From: Nocardia higoensis NBRC 100133
GTDB lineage: Bacteria > Actinomycetota > Actinomycetes > Mycobacteriales > Mycobacteriaceae
Length of the DNA stretch: 64,000 nt
Assembly (NCBI RefSeq): GCF_000308595.1
Contig: NZ_BAGA01000181.1
Span: forward strand, 1-64,000
Direction of reading: 5' to 3'
In this document: piece after piece, positions 27,663-36,207 of the stretch
Layout: every line of letters starts with the position of its first letter
How positions within the stretch are numbered: the first letter of the stretch is position 1
Translations under genes and position numbers: made by a program
Notes under the pieces: generated by a model
The model's database searches: none
The model's input: only the letters and a program-made list of their open reading frames with translations
What the model was told of the DNA's origin: nothing

Positions 27663-28166
27663 ATGAGCGAAACCGAATCGACTCCGGGCCAGACCGACAT
27701 CACCGACTACGACGACCCGAACGCGCCGTGGAACCAGGCGTGGGACCAGGAAGGCGACATCGCCCACTGGAACGATGATGTGATCAAGGAGTTCCGGGAG
27801 AACTCGGGCAAGGTGGGCGGTGCCTACGCGGGCGGGGACCTCATCCTGCTCACCACCACCGGAGCCAGGAGCGGCAAGCGGCACACGACTCCCCTGGGGC
27901 CCCTGTACCGGGGCGACATCATGTACGTGAGCTCGTTCATCGAGGACAGGTACCCGGCCTGGTGGTACAACATCAAAGCGAATCCGCAGGTCACCGTCGA
28001 ACTCAGGGACAAGACCTACCGGGCGACCGGCACGGTGCTCGAAGGCGCGGACTACGACGAGTTCGCGGCGTGGGCGCTGGCGGACAACCCTCTGCTGGCA
28101 GATTTCCAGTCCAAGGTCGACCGACCCATGCCGCTGGTCGTGCTGACCCTCGACAGCGAGGTCTGA
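27663..28166 (+). CDS. Nitroreductase/deazaflavin-dependent oxidoreductase (Ddn-like)
   Basis: 167 aa. Motifs TGARSGKRHTTPLGPLYRGD and YPAWWYNIKANPQVTVEL are characteristic of the F420-dependent Ddn family. ATG 27663. It lies 78 bases after the CYP154-like gene and may act on the same pathway. Followed by a stem-loop. Confidence 0.85.
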   Translation: MSETESTPGQTDITDYDDPNAPWNQAWDQEGDIAHWNDDVIKEFRENSGKVGGAYAGGDLILLTTTGARSGKRHTTPLGPLYRGDIMYVSSFIEDRYPAWWYNIKANPQVTVELRDKTYRATGTVLEGADYDEFAAWALADNPLLADFQSKVDRPMPLVVLTLDSEV

Positions 28167-28177
28167 CCGGGTGTCGG

Positions 28178-28203
28178 CCGGCGGGTCCGCGGAGGACCGC
28201 CGG
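28178..28203. terminator. GC-rich stem-loop after Ddn-like gene
   Basis: Arms CCGGCGGGTCC (one bulged G) and GGACCGCCGG with a five-base loop, 12 bases after the stop at 28166. No U-run. Possible terminator of the P450/Ddn transcript. Confidence 0.4.
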
Positions 28204-28510
28204 TCACCCCGCACAGCCTTCACCCGCCGCGCACATCAGCACGCCCGAAACAGGGGCTCCCCGATGACATCGGACGGGAACGGCAGTACTCGCCCTGAAC
28301 GAGATCGGTGGACCGTGTGAGGTGCGTGGACACTGGGGCTCAGTGTGCTGTTGGGGCGGGCACGGCCGGTTCAGTAATGATCTTGGTTACCACACACAGG
28401 ATCGTCCGAAAGCCATTGCCGTGCCCGCGTTCCCATCATCTCCCGTTGCCTGTCCCCATGCCGAACCGGGTCCGGTTTCGACACGACGACCCGAAGATCC
28501 GGATTCGGAG

Positions 28511-29601
28511 GTGGTAGTGGCAGGGTTGCTGGAACTGTTGGAGACGGTGGCCGACCCGCGGGATCGCCGTGGTGTGCGGCATCGGTTGACAGTAGTCCTG
28601 GCGATCGCGCTCGCCGCGCCCCTGGCCGGGGCCAGGTCGTTCACCGCGATCGCGCAGTGGGCCGCCGAAGCACCCGGACCGGTATTTGACACAGCTGGGA
28701 TCGGTGCGGCAGGCACCGTCGGAGTCGACGATCCGGCGTGTACTGCAACGAGTGCCCGGTGACCGGTTCGACGAGGTGATCGGCGCCTGGATATGGCTGC
28801 GCACCGGCATCGTCGGTGGTCGGCGAGTGATCGCGTTCGACGGCAAGACCCTGCGTGGGGCCAAGGACACCGCCGGGAACATGATCCACCTGCTGGCAGG
28901 GTTGTGTCAGCACACCGGCACCGTGCTGACACAACTCGCCGTCAACGCGAAGACCAATGAAATTTCCATGCTGCAAACACTTTTGGCGAGGACGAACATC
29001 ACCGCAGCGGTGATCACCGCCGATGCGTTCAACTGCCAAAGCCAGACCGCGGCACTGATCTGTGATCGCGGCGGCGACTACATCCTGACCGTGAAAGCCA
29101 ACCAACCCAACCTGCGGAAACCACTGAAACGTCTCCCCTGGGGCGACGTTCCGATCGCGAACACCACCACGACCACCGGCCACGGCCGCCGCGAACGACG
29201 AACCCTGAAAGCAACAGCGATCGATACCGGTATCGGGTTTCCCGGCGCCGAACGGCCGTGCGAATCACCCGCACCCGCACCGACCGCAAGACCGGCAAAC
29301 GCAGCAGCGAAACCGTCTACGCCGTCACCAGCCTCACCGCGACCACGCCACACCCGAACAGATAGCCCACTGTTTATGAGGACACTGGGGAATCGAGAAC
29401 CGCACCCACTGGGTCCGCGACGTCACCTACGACGAAGACCGCTCCCAGATCCGCACCGGCCACGCACCACAAGTGAAGGCAACCCTGCGTAACACCGCCA
29501 TCAGCCTGCGCCGCCTGGCCGGCCACACCAACATCGCCGCCGCGCTCCGATATCACACCTACGACTTCTCCCGACCCGTCACACTACTATTGACCTGCTG
29601 A
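28511..29601 (+). pseudogene. ISAs1-family transposase, frameshifted
   Basis: DDE transposase of the ISAs1 family split over three frames. The N-terminal part reads AGLLELLETVADPRDRRGVR, the middle VIAFDGKTLRGAKD and DRGGDYILTVKANQPNL, and the last frame GIENRTHWVRDVTYDED. An in-frame TGA occurs just before GIENR. At least two frameshifts make it non-functional. The right end (ACTTTGCCGGGGCCCTG) abuts the acyl-CoA synthetase remnant at about 29624. I could not define the left end. Confidence 0.8.
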
Positions 29602-29624
29602 AACACGACTTTGCCGGGGCCCTG

Positions 29625-29841
29625 GCCGTCTACCCTGTCCCCAACGGACCTCTCCTCCAAGGCATGGCCACGCTATGTGCGGATCGCCGACGAATTGCCT
29701 GCCACCGCCACCAACAAGATCCTCAAGCGTGAACTGGTCGCCGAGGGGACCGAGGTCGGGAACGACACCCTGTGGACCCGGCCCGTGCGCGAACGGACTA
29801 ATGACCGAATGAAGATCCGAACGACGCGAACGGTGCCGTAG
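29625..29841 (+). pseudogene. 3' remnant of a second acyl-CoA synthetase (fadD-like) gene
   Basis: From 29652 the frame encodes DLSSKAWPRYVRIADELPAT and NKILKRELVAEG, nearly the C-terminus of the intact ligase at 11907-13523. Just before it, GCCGTCTACCCTGTCCCC matches bases 13216-13233 in another frame, so about 100 bases are deleted inside the remnant. The 5' part is cut off at the ISAs1 right end. Confidence 0.75.
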
Positions 29842-29933
29842 CTGCAGAGGAACCCACAGGCGCTCACCGAACTCGACAGCGCCTGTGCCGAATTGGCCGA
29901 CGCGTTGTCAGCGGCTCGGGACCGGGCCACCGT
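29842..29933 (+). pseudogene. Fragment of the gene that follows the acyl-CoA synthetase
   Basis: Encodes RNPQALTELDSACAELADAL, which parallels residues 20-50 of the 129 aa protein at 13635. In the intact locus the two genes are 111 bases apart; here the intergenic DNA and the start are deleted. Together with the preceding remnant it shows that a two-gene block was duplicated and then decayed. Confidence 0.7.
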
Positions 29934-29935
29934 CG

Positions 29936-30226
29936 GCGGTGTCGCGGGGCACCTTCACCTCGATCGGCCGACATCGGTGATCACCGTCTTCAAGCGGGTC
30001 CCGCTGCGGCTGTTGCGGCCGGCCTGGGCATGCTTGTCGTAGCCGAGTTGGTCGACGGCCTCATCCTCGAGCGCGGATTCCAGCACCCGCCTGGTCAGCT
30101 GCTGCAGCACCCGCCCTCACCGGTCAGCCGCAGGCCTTCGCTGCGGGCCCGGTCGACCAGCATCGCGATCATCTGCTCGTCCAACACCTCCGCAGACGGA
30201 TTGATCGCGGCCCGAACCTCAGTCAT
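29936..30226 (-). pseudogene. IS256-family transposase N-terminal fragment
   Basis: From ATG 30226: TEVRAAINPSAEVLDEQMIA, then after a one-base deletion LQQLTRRVLESALEDEAVDQ and LGYDKHAQAGRNSRSGTRLK, and after a second slip IEVKVPRDT. These are hallmark mutator-type (IS256) sequences. About 100 of the usual 400 residues remain. Confidence 0.75.
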
Positions 30227-30289
30227 AGCCTCACTCACTTGGCTTCTCTCCCTTGATCATCGAGATCCGCCGTTGATGAGACACTCCCG

Positions 30290-30835
30290 CTAACGGGCCT
30301 GCTGTATCACCTTGACCGTTTCGTGGGCAAGAAGATCGGAGGTGAGAAACCGCTCGGTCAGGAAGTGCCATAGATTGGTCCCTGCAATCTCCGAGAGAGT
30401 TACGAATCGCCCGAATGGGTTGGTGCGCCCGGCGAGGGCTTCCAGTTCAAGAATGAGAGCCGCCCAATGCGCGGTATCGATATACCACACGACACCCCGA
30501 TCGGCGTCACCCTCACTGAGATCGTCTGCATAGGGGAGCAGGGATATCGTCTCCGCAGTACCTGCCAAGCAAGGGTTCGGAGTCGCGGAGTAATCTGACG
30601 TACGTGCGGCCCATATGCGCGCCTCCGATCGGGACTCGACCGCGACTGCCGGATCGAACTCGTGCGTATCCCATGGTGGAGCGAATGCGGAGACGTCGGG
30701 GAGGAATCTTATTTCGATGCGTGCGTTGAGGGCTACCATATAACCGCCTGACAGGAGGTCAGGACGATCCGACGCGATCGCCCACTGCAATGGTTGCACG
30801 CAAATCAGGAAATCGCGAAGATTCGGCACTTTCAT
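30290..30835 (-). CDS. Putative immunity-like protein, unknown family
   Basis: 181 aa, acidic, no signal peptide or membrane span, lower GC than the flanking genes. Contains GVVWYIDTAHWAALILELEA. Its ATG overlaps the stop of the small frameshifted gene upstream (TAATG), so the two were coupled. Position at the end of a toxin/immunity series suggests an immunity role; no family recognised. Confidence 0.55.
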   Translation of the reverse strand: MKVPNLRDFLICVQPLQWAIASDRPDLLSGGYMVALNARIEIRFLPDVSAFAPPWDTHEFDPAVAVESRSEARIWAARTSDYSATPNPCLAGTAETISLLPYADDLSEGDADRGVVWYIDTAHWAALILELEALAGRTNPFGRFVTLSEIAGTNLWHFLTERFLTSDLLAHETVKVIQQAR

Positions 30836-31051
30836 TATAGGGTTCCCCCCAGGGTGCGGCCGGACCTTTCGTACATGAACATCAGAAACTGCACATCGGG
30901 AAAGAATTCATCGGCCCATACCCTGTCTTCGACACCTTTAATGCGCGAGTTGCGGATCCTTCTGCACCAAGAATTCAGCCGTTTCCGCAGCAGTGTTCCC
31001 CCTACTCCGACAAAAGGCGGTAAATTCAGCTGGCGTCTCGAATTCTTTCAT
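30835..31051 (-). pseudogene. Frameshifted small immunity-like gene
   Basis: ATG 31051 opens MKEFETPAEFTAFCRSRGN and stops after 37 codons. Dropping one G in CTCGCGCATTAAAGG restores a frame that continues IKGVEDRVWADEFFPDVQFL and ends at 30837, where TAATG couples it to the next gene. I read it as a roughly 72-codon gene broken by a one-base insertion (or a sequencing error, or a programmed shift). It starts 12 bases after the toxin remnant. Confidence 0.5.
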
Positions 31052-31062
31052 TTTATATACCT

Positions 31063-31329
31063 CTATCTCCGAAAGGTGGCATAAACTCGATCGAAATCTC
31101 CGTCCAACCGGGCTTGCGCCTCATCTATCCTCACGCGATCGAATCCGTAACGTGCAGCTTGCCGACCTGTCCACGTGCGCCTCGCCGCCTGCACTAGACT
31201 TTCCCCATTGCGAACGTCTTCATTGAAACCAGCCAAGTTGTCACCATACACCCATATCCCTTGCATCTCCTTGCTTTGGTCGCCGAAGTGCTGCATCACC
31301 TCGTCGAACATTTCTCGCCCACACAAGGG
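31063..31329 (-). pseudogene. C-terminal polymorphic-toxin-like remnant cut by IS3 element
   Basis: About 88 codons (REMFDEVMQHFGDQSKEMQG, then WTGRQAARYGF). The pattern resembles C-terminal cassettes of actinobacterial polymorphic toxins. The 5' part stops at the IS left end; joining across the IS extends the same frame for about 25 codons (SIDNNPSLG) into 32613-32690, so the IS split an orphan toxin cassette lying behind the immunity gene at 32707. Confidence 0.5.
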
Positions 31330-31395
31330 TGAGGTTCCCCCGCTTCTTTGGAGGGCTCTGAGCATGGTCCGATAGGGCCAGGAAGGGAGCCCCGC

Positions 31396-31695
31396 GTGGC
31401 AGCACCGAAGAAGTACCCGGACGAGTTGAAGGCCCAAGCAGTCCGGTTGTATCAGGACTCGGACCCGAAACCGACTGTCCGGAAGCTGGCCCAGCAGTTG
31501 GGTGTGCATCACGAGGCGTTGCGCACCTGGATCCGCCAGGCCAACGCCGGCCAGCGTCCCGAACCGGCGGATGTCGATCTGGCCGAGGAGAACAAGCGGC
31601 TGCGTAAGCAGGTCGCCGAGCTGGAGCGGGTCAACGACATCCTGCGTTCTGCGAGTGCGTATTTCGCCTCGGAGCTCGACCAGACCCGGAGGTGA
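31396..31695 (+). CDS. IS3-family transposase OrfA
   Basis: 99 aa helix-turn-helix protein (KKYPDELKAQAVRLYQDSDP, VRKLAQQLGVHHEALRTWI) with a C-terminal leucine-zipper-like LAEENKRLRKQVAELERVN. GTG 31396 follows GGGAG by six bases. It overlaps OrfB by four bases (GTGA), so coupling or frameshifting gives the OrfAB transposase. Confidence 0.92.
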   Translation: MAAPKKYPDELKAQAVRLYQDSDPKPTVRKLAQQLGVHHEALRTWIRQANAGQRPEPADVDLAEENKRLRKQVAELERVNDILRSASAYFASELDQTRR

Positions 31696-32582
31696 TCGTG
31701 CGCTTCGTCGAAGACAGCCCGCACCCGGTCGAGCTCGTATTGCGGGTGCTGGGCGTCGCGTCGTCGACCTACTACTGGTGGCGCAAACGCCTGCAGGAGC
31801 CGTCGGCGCGGCAGATCGCCGACAACCAGTTGCTGGCTGAGATCGTCGATATCCACACCAGCTCCGGCGGCACCTATGGCTCGCCCCGGGTGCATGCGAT
31901 GCTCGCCCGCCGCGGAATCGCGGTCGGCCGCAAACGAGTGGAAAGAGTGATGCGAGGCGCCGGGTTGCAGGGCGCTTTCCTGCGGAAACGGTGGCGGCTC
32001 GGTTCCACGCGTCAAGATCCGCGGGCAGCGCCAGCGCCGGACCTGGTCGAACGGGTCTTCACCACCGATCGCCCGAACCGGCTATGGGTGGCGGACGCGA
32101 CTCGCATCGCGTGTGGTCAGGGCGCGTTCTGGCTGGCAGCGGTGCGGGATGCGTTTTCCAACCGGATCGTCGGGTGGAAGACCTCCGACCGCTGTGACAC
32201 CGAGCTGGTGCTCGGTGCCCTGGAGTATGCGGTCTGGAGCCGCGATATCCGTGACGGTGAGTTGATACATCACTCCGACCGCGGGTCGACCTACACCGCT
32301 ATCCGGTTCGCGAACCGATTGGCAGACAACGGAATCGCGCAGTCGATGGGGTCGGTCGGGGATTCCTACGACAATGCGTTGATGGAGAACTTCTTCTCCA
32401 CGTTGAAGACCGAGCTGGTCTATCGCCGGTCCTGGCGGACCCGGGAAGAGTCCGAGAACGCCCTGTTCGCCTACATCGACGGCTGGTACAACACCCAACG
32501 CATCCAGAAGAAGCTCGGCTGGCGATCACCCGACGAGTTCGAAGCCAGCTACCATCACCGAGTTCCAGCCGAAAGCTGGTAA
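31692..32582 (+). CDS. IS3-family transposase OrfB (DDE integrase core)
   Basis: 296 aa with an rve-type catalytic core: first Asp in LWVADATRI, second in HHSDRGSTYTAIRFA, and Glu in DNALMENFFSTLK; the HTH_21 region (GGTYGSPRVHAML) precedes it. Full length and uninterrupted. Confidence 0.93.
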   Translation: MIVRFVEDSPHPVELVLRVLGVASSTYYWWRKRLQEPSARQIADNQLLAEIVDIHTSSGGTYGSPRVHAMLARRGIAVGRKRVERVMRGAGLQGAFLRKRWRLGSTRQDPRAAPAPDLVERVFTTDRPNRLWVADATRIACGQGAFWLAAVRDAFSNRIVGWKTSDRCDTELVLGALEYAVWSRDIRDGELIHHSDRGSTYTAIRFANRLADNGIAQSMGSVGDSYDNALMENFFSTLKTELVYRRSWRTREESENALFAYIDGWYNTQRIQKKLGWRSPDEFEASYHHRVPAESW

Positions 32583-32706
32583 TCCGCCCTCCAACAATGC
32601 GGGGGAACCTCAGGGTGACCCAAGGCTCGGATTATTGTCTATAGACCTACACGAACACAACCACACCCGCAAACATATACTTCCTGGTCAGTACGTCATC
32701 GATCGA

Positions 32707-33198
32707 CTATTCCTCGACCGATACAAGGTTGCCGCCCGCCGCCCAAGCTAGGTAGCGAAGCGGTCCGATACTGTACGGCCACGAATCGAGTTGCAGTTGC
32801 ACTACCAACACCGGACCGTTACGGCTATGTCCCCACCAGCTCCAAACGCGATTCTCCATTGCATAAACCCACGAGTCATAGTCCCATAGGTTTTCATTCT
32901 CCCGTATCTCTTGCCTCGAGTGCCCTTCGAACGACTCGATGAACCACTCCGGCAGGAAAGGCTTCAGATATGCACCCAGATCTCCTGGTGCCGTATCGCC
33001 CGATTTACCCGAAGGAAAATCCTCGATCCGCAGGTGTTGAGGCCGATCGGACCCGGTCGCCACAATCCACTGCCGCATCACCCCGAAAATCTTCTTCTCC
33101 ACATCAGAATCTTCACCCAGATGTATCTTCAGCGTCAGCCACTGCCCCGGCGCCTTACCGAAGTGCGGGTTGCGCTCCAAGTTTTCGATCTCGCTCAT
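32707..33198 (-). CDS. Putative immunity protein for toxin at 33.2-35.6 kb
   Basis: 163 aa, Trp-rich in its second half (WDYDSWVYAMENRVWSWWGH), no signal or membrane segment. Its ATG overlaps the toxin stop by four bases (ATGA), the arrangement expected of a cognate immunity gene. No family recognised; the assignment is by position. Confidence 0.65.
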   Translation of the reverse strand: MSEIENLERNPHFGKAPGQWLTLKIHLGEDSDVEKKIFGVMRQWIVATGSDRPQHLRIEDFPSGKSGDTAPGDLGAYLKPFLPEWFIESFEGHSRQEIRENENLWDYDSWVYAMENRVWSWWGHSRNGPVLVVQLQLDSWPYSIGPLRYLAWAAGGNLVSVEE

Positions 33199-35633
33199 GG
33201 TATGATTTCTTCCCCACTTCCTGGAATAATGTTATCTTGCAGTCGTTGCCATAATTGCGGGGGTATGCCAAATTGATCAGGATAGGCAGGGTCGTCAATT
33301 TGAGCTTTACCCCGGTTTTCCGGAAATCGACCCTCGCGTTGCGGAACCGCCGTTTCACGCAGATAGTACAGAAAGCTCTCCTCGACCTTGAACTTGACAA
33401 TATAGGAGCCGTTACCACGCTTTTCGATCCACTGGAGCGTCCTGTCCCACTGATTAAAGTTGAGGTGCAGCATCTTATCGCCGAGTATCTCAATAGTACC
33501 ATCTGCTGCCACTCGGAGGCGCTCCCGACTGAAATTCTTTGGCGGGTTATCGCCACCTTGGACGCGGTAGACATCAACAAGTCCATCGATAGTCTCGATC
33601 AATTCGCCCGCCAGTCCTACACGAGGCCCCGACGGATCGATTTCCCCGAGCAACGCACTACGCGTCTTGTCGCTCGGTCCCTTCGGCGTCGCGCGAGGAG
33701 TCTCCCCCGGATTTCTCGACGCAGCGATAGGTTCGAATTTCTCATTGCGTCCAACGGCGGTGGCCGGTACGCGTTGCGGCTGATCTGAACCTACGACGTC
33801 GATAGGAGTTCTCGGCACCGAGTCCGGATGTATCGGCGGCAGCTCCGCGTGTGGCACAGGGGGTTTGCCGATGTGGGACGGCGGGATCCGGGTGTGTTGG
33901 CTGTAGATGTCGATGTGATCGGTCCAGCCGGCCGGGTTCCTGTTGGCTCGGCCCACGGCGCCGGCCTCGGAGGCAACAGCCGGAGTTCCTGCGGCATCTC
34001 CCCCACCCGAACCGGGTTTGCCGCGACCACCCGCACCCCTGGCAACACCTAGCGCGATGCCGAAGGCTACGACCGAGTTGGGATCTCGCCAGTCCGGCAG
34101 ACCGATAGCCATCCCCGCGTGATTGATGAACCCAGCTGTATTGCCCTTGTCGGCTTCGGCTTTGGCCGCCTCGACTTGCTCGGCGACGCCCGCGGCGACG
34201 TCATCACTTGTCGGAAGGTTCGGATGCCTGCCGAACCATCCGCCGACACTGTTGACGACAGCGCCCAGATCTGTCATCGCGAATACCCCGACGGCCATGT
34301 GGCCGAGCTGGCGGGCAACTCCACCGAGACTCAGCTCCGGATCGCTGTCTACAGGTTCGGATGGACTGGTCAGAACGGGGATAGCCGCCTGGTATTTCAC
34401 ATACTCCGAGACCTCTGGATCTCGCCAGGGGATTCCGGCTTCGTCAAGACGACGGCGAGCCTCGCGCTGCTGCCGTTCCTGTCGCTGTCTGGCATCCGTA
34501 TACCAAGCGGCCTCGTTGCGAAGACACGGGAGGGTGTCGCTCGTGGCGGACTTCAGATCTTCGAGTTGCTGAGGTGGCGTGTAGGCAGCCGCGTGCAATC
34601 GAGCCATGGCCGCATCCCAGGGGTGGGCACCTTGACCGACCCATGGCACGGGCGGGATACGGATTGTCTCGAGATCAGCGATGAGTTGCGACGCTGGGTA
34701 GCCTGCGCCGATGCGAAATACCACGCGTGGATCTCGTATAGAGTCCGGCAGGCCTGTCGCACGTGGATCGGGGACACCGGACGCCGAAGGCAGTGGGTCG
34801 ACGCTGTTCACATCGGAGGCGATGGAGGGAATTGCTGCCTCCGGGACGATCAGTTCGAGCGCACTGCTCGTGGCAGGGCTCGGTGCGGCCGGCCCGGTGC
34901 CGAGAACGATCTGTCCGACAAGTGTTTGTTCCACGGTTGTCGCATCGGCTTGCGAGGACTTCTTCTCCTCGGGCTGAGTGATGATCCAGGGCAGCGAGCC
35001 GACCGCCCCAGGGGCTCCACTGTCGCTGTTGTAGCCGAACAGGTACGGATACTTTCGGGCGATCTCAGGATCGACCGGCCGCTGCACCGGCTCCGGACCA
35101 GCCGAGGTCGGGGCGTCGACCGAGGCCGGCTCTGCGGGTACGGGCTGCGCCGGCCCGGTGGACGGTGCGGACGGAGACTCAGGCGCGGGGGTGGGCGTGG
35201 ATGGCACCGATACCGTTGGGGCAGACGGGGTGTGGGGCGTTGCCAGGAGGTGCTGTATGTCTTCATCCGCACTATCGCGATCAGCAGACGGCGCGGGAGG
35301 GGGCGGGGGTGCGGGCGCGGGGACAGTCGGTGCGGCTTGCGTCGGCGCCGGGGGCATTTCCTGCTTGGGTGGCTTCGGGGGAGTGGTCTGCGGCGGCGTC
35401 GGATCACCGATCGGTGTCGCCACAGGTATCTGCTGACGTGCGGACGCGTCCAAATCCGCTCTGTTCAACACGCGTTCGTATGCGCGTGCGGCGAGCGCCG
35501 GAGTCATGCCGTGGAAGTTGTGCACCCGCGGCCGGCCGTCACCACCACCATCGGTCCGAGTCCTGGCGGGAGTGAGCGACTGCAGCCACCGCGACCCCGC
35601 CAACGGATCGTAAGTCTCTTCTGGCATCGCCAT
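33195..35633 (-). CDS. Polymorphic toxin with tape-measure-like docking motif
   Basis: 812 aa modular protein. Residues 37-61 carry the motif VHNFHGMTP..AARAYERV that is shared with the tape measure C-terminus and the other toxin. A Pro-rich linker follows (about 70-190), then a region of unknown fold, a Gly/Ala hydrophobic pretoxin segment (about 480-590) and a C-terminal variable domain (GLVDVYRVQGGDNPPKNFSR to the end) like cassettes known from actinobacterial polymorphic toxins; activity unassigned. No signal peptide and no WXG/LXG domain. The next gene is its likely immunity protein. AGAAGG lies before the start. Confidence 0.75.
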   Translation of the reverse strand: MAMPEETYDPLAGSRWLQSLTPARTRTDGGGDGRPRVHNFHGMTPALAARAYERVLNRADLDASARQQIPVATPIGDPTPPQTTPPKPPKQEMPPAPTQAAPTVPAPAPPPPPAPSADRDSADEDIQHLLATPHTPSAPTVSVPSTPTPAPESPSAPSTGPAQPVPAEPASVDAPTSAGPEPVQRPVDPEIARKYPYLFGYNSDSGAPGAVGSLPWIITQPEEKKSSQADATTVEQTLVGQIVLGTGPAAPSPATSSALELIVPEAAIPSIASDVNSVDPLPSASGVPDPRATGLPDSIRDPRVVFRIGAGYPASQLIADLETIRIPPVPWVGQGAHPWDAAMARLHAAAYTPPQQLEDLKSATSDTLPCLRNEAAWYTDARQRQERQQREARRRLDEAGIPWRDPEVSEYVKYQAAIPVLTSPSEPVDSDPELSLGGVARQLGHMAVGVFAMTDLGAVVNSVGGWFGRHPNLPTSDDVAAGVAEQVEAAKAEADKGNTAGFINHAGMAIGLPDWRDPNSVVAFGIALGVARGAGGRGKPGSGGGDAAGTPAVASEAGAVGRANRNPAGWTDHIDIYSQHTRIPPSHIGKPPVPHAELPPIHPDSVPRTPIDVVGSDQPQRVPATAVGRNEKFEPIAASRNPGETPRATPKGPSDKTRSALLGEIDPSGPRVGLAGELIETIDGLVDVYRVQGGDNPPKNFSRERLRVAADGTIEILGDKMLHLNFNQWDRTLQWIEKRGNGSYIVKFKVEESFLYYLRETAVPQREGRFPENRGKAQIDDPAYPDQFGIPPQLWQRLQDNIIPGSGEEIIP

Positions 35634-35665
35634 CGTGCGGAACCTTCTCTACGCAGCACCGAAAA

Positions 35666-35690
35666 GGCCCGCTCCACAAGGGAGCGGGCC
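35666..35690 (-). terminator. Rho-independent terminator after tail operon
   Basis: Perfect ten-base arms GGCCCGCTCC (35666-35675) and GGAGCGGGCC (35681-35690) with a five-base loop. In the minus direction the hairpin is followed by TTTTC. It lies between the last tail gene (ending 35755) and the toxin gene (starting 35633), so it could separate or attenuate toxin expression relative to tail genes. Confidence 0.75.
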
Positions 35691-35754
35691 AATCGGCGTC
35701 CTATGTTCAGTTGGCTTGTGACGTTCGCGGGTGATACCGCCGCGACCGACCCGG

Positions 35755-36207
35755 TCAGGTGATGCGGACGTAGCTGCCCGACGCGTTGATCGATGGAGCC
35801 CAGCCCGAGAGCCCGGCATTGGTCGCGGTTTCCACGGTGATGACCGAACCCTCGACCACATCACCAGTCACCGTGGCGAGCAACACACCCGACGTGCCGG
35901 TCACCGTGGGACCTTCGACCACCGAAACACCGTCGACCAGCAACCGGATCTTCTGAACGAGCGAACCCCCGGTACTCGTCCCACCGGAGAACACGAGATT
36001 GGCGGTGATGGTCGCCGCGACCTTGTCCGCCGACACCCGCAACCCCTCGCCGACCACCGTGGAACCCGGATAGGCGCTGTCGGCGACCCAGCCCGGCACA
36101 ACCCACCACGGATTCGCGGTCGTGCCGATCTGCATCGTGTACGCGCCGTTCTTGTTCATAGAGGTGGGAAAAAACGGTGCCCCGCCACCGACGATCACGA
36201 AGGGCAT
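35755..36207 (-). CDS. Small beta-rich tail-associated protein
   Basis: 150 aa, rich in Val/Thr/Gly and Ser, predicted beta (VVGEGLRVSADKVAATITAN, KIRLLVDGVSVVEGPTV). No family recognised. Its ATG overlaps the stop of the preceding tail gene by one base (TGATG). It is the last gene before the terminator and is probably a tip or fibre accessory. Confidence 0.65.
   Translation of the reverse strand: MPFVIVGGGAPFFPTSMNKNGAYTMQIGTTANPWWVVPGWVADSAYPGSTVVGEGLRVSADKVAATITANLVFSGGTSTGGSLVQKIRLLVDGVSVVEGPTVTGTSGVLLATVTGDVVEGSVITVETATNAGLSGWAPSINASGSYVRIT

Larger units (their letters stand above)
31330..32612 (+). mobile_element. IS3-family insertion sequence
   Basis: 1283 bp element with perfect 14-base inverted ends TGAGGTTCCCCCGC (31330-31343) and GCGGGGGAACCTCA (32599-32612), flanked by a three-base duplication GGG (31327-31329 and 32613-32615). 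It encodes OrfA and OrfB, both intact, so it is a recent and possibly active insertion. It disrupts the toxin cassette on the minus strand. Confidence 0.92.

Noticed and set aside
34119..35762. Long plus-strand frame opposite toxin 2
   Set aside because: Composition (Arg/Gly-rich) and lack of a start context indicate a shadow of the minus-strand toxin gene.
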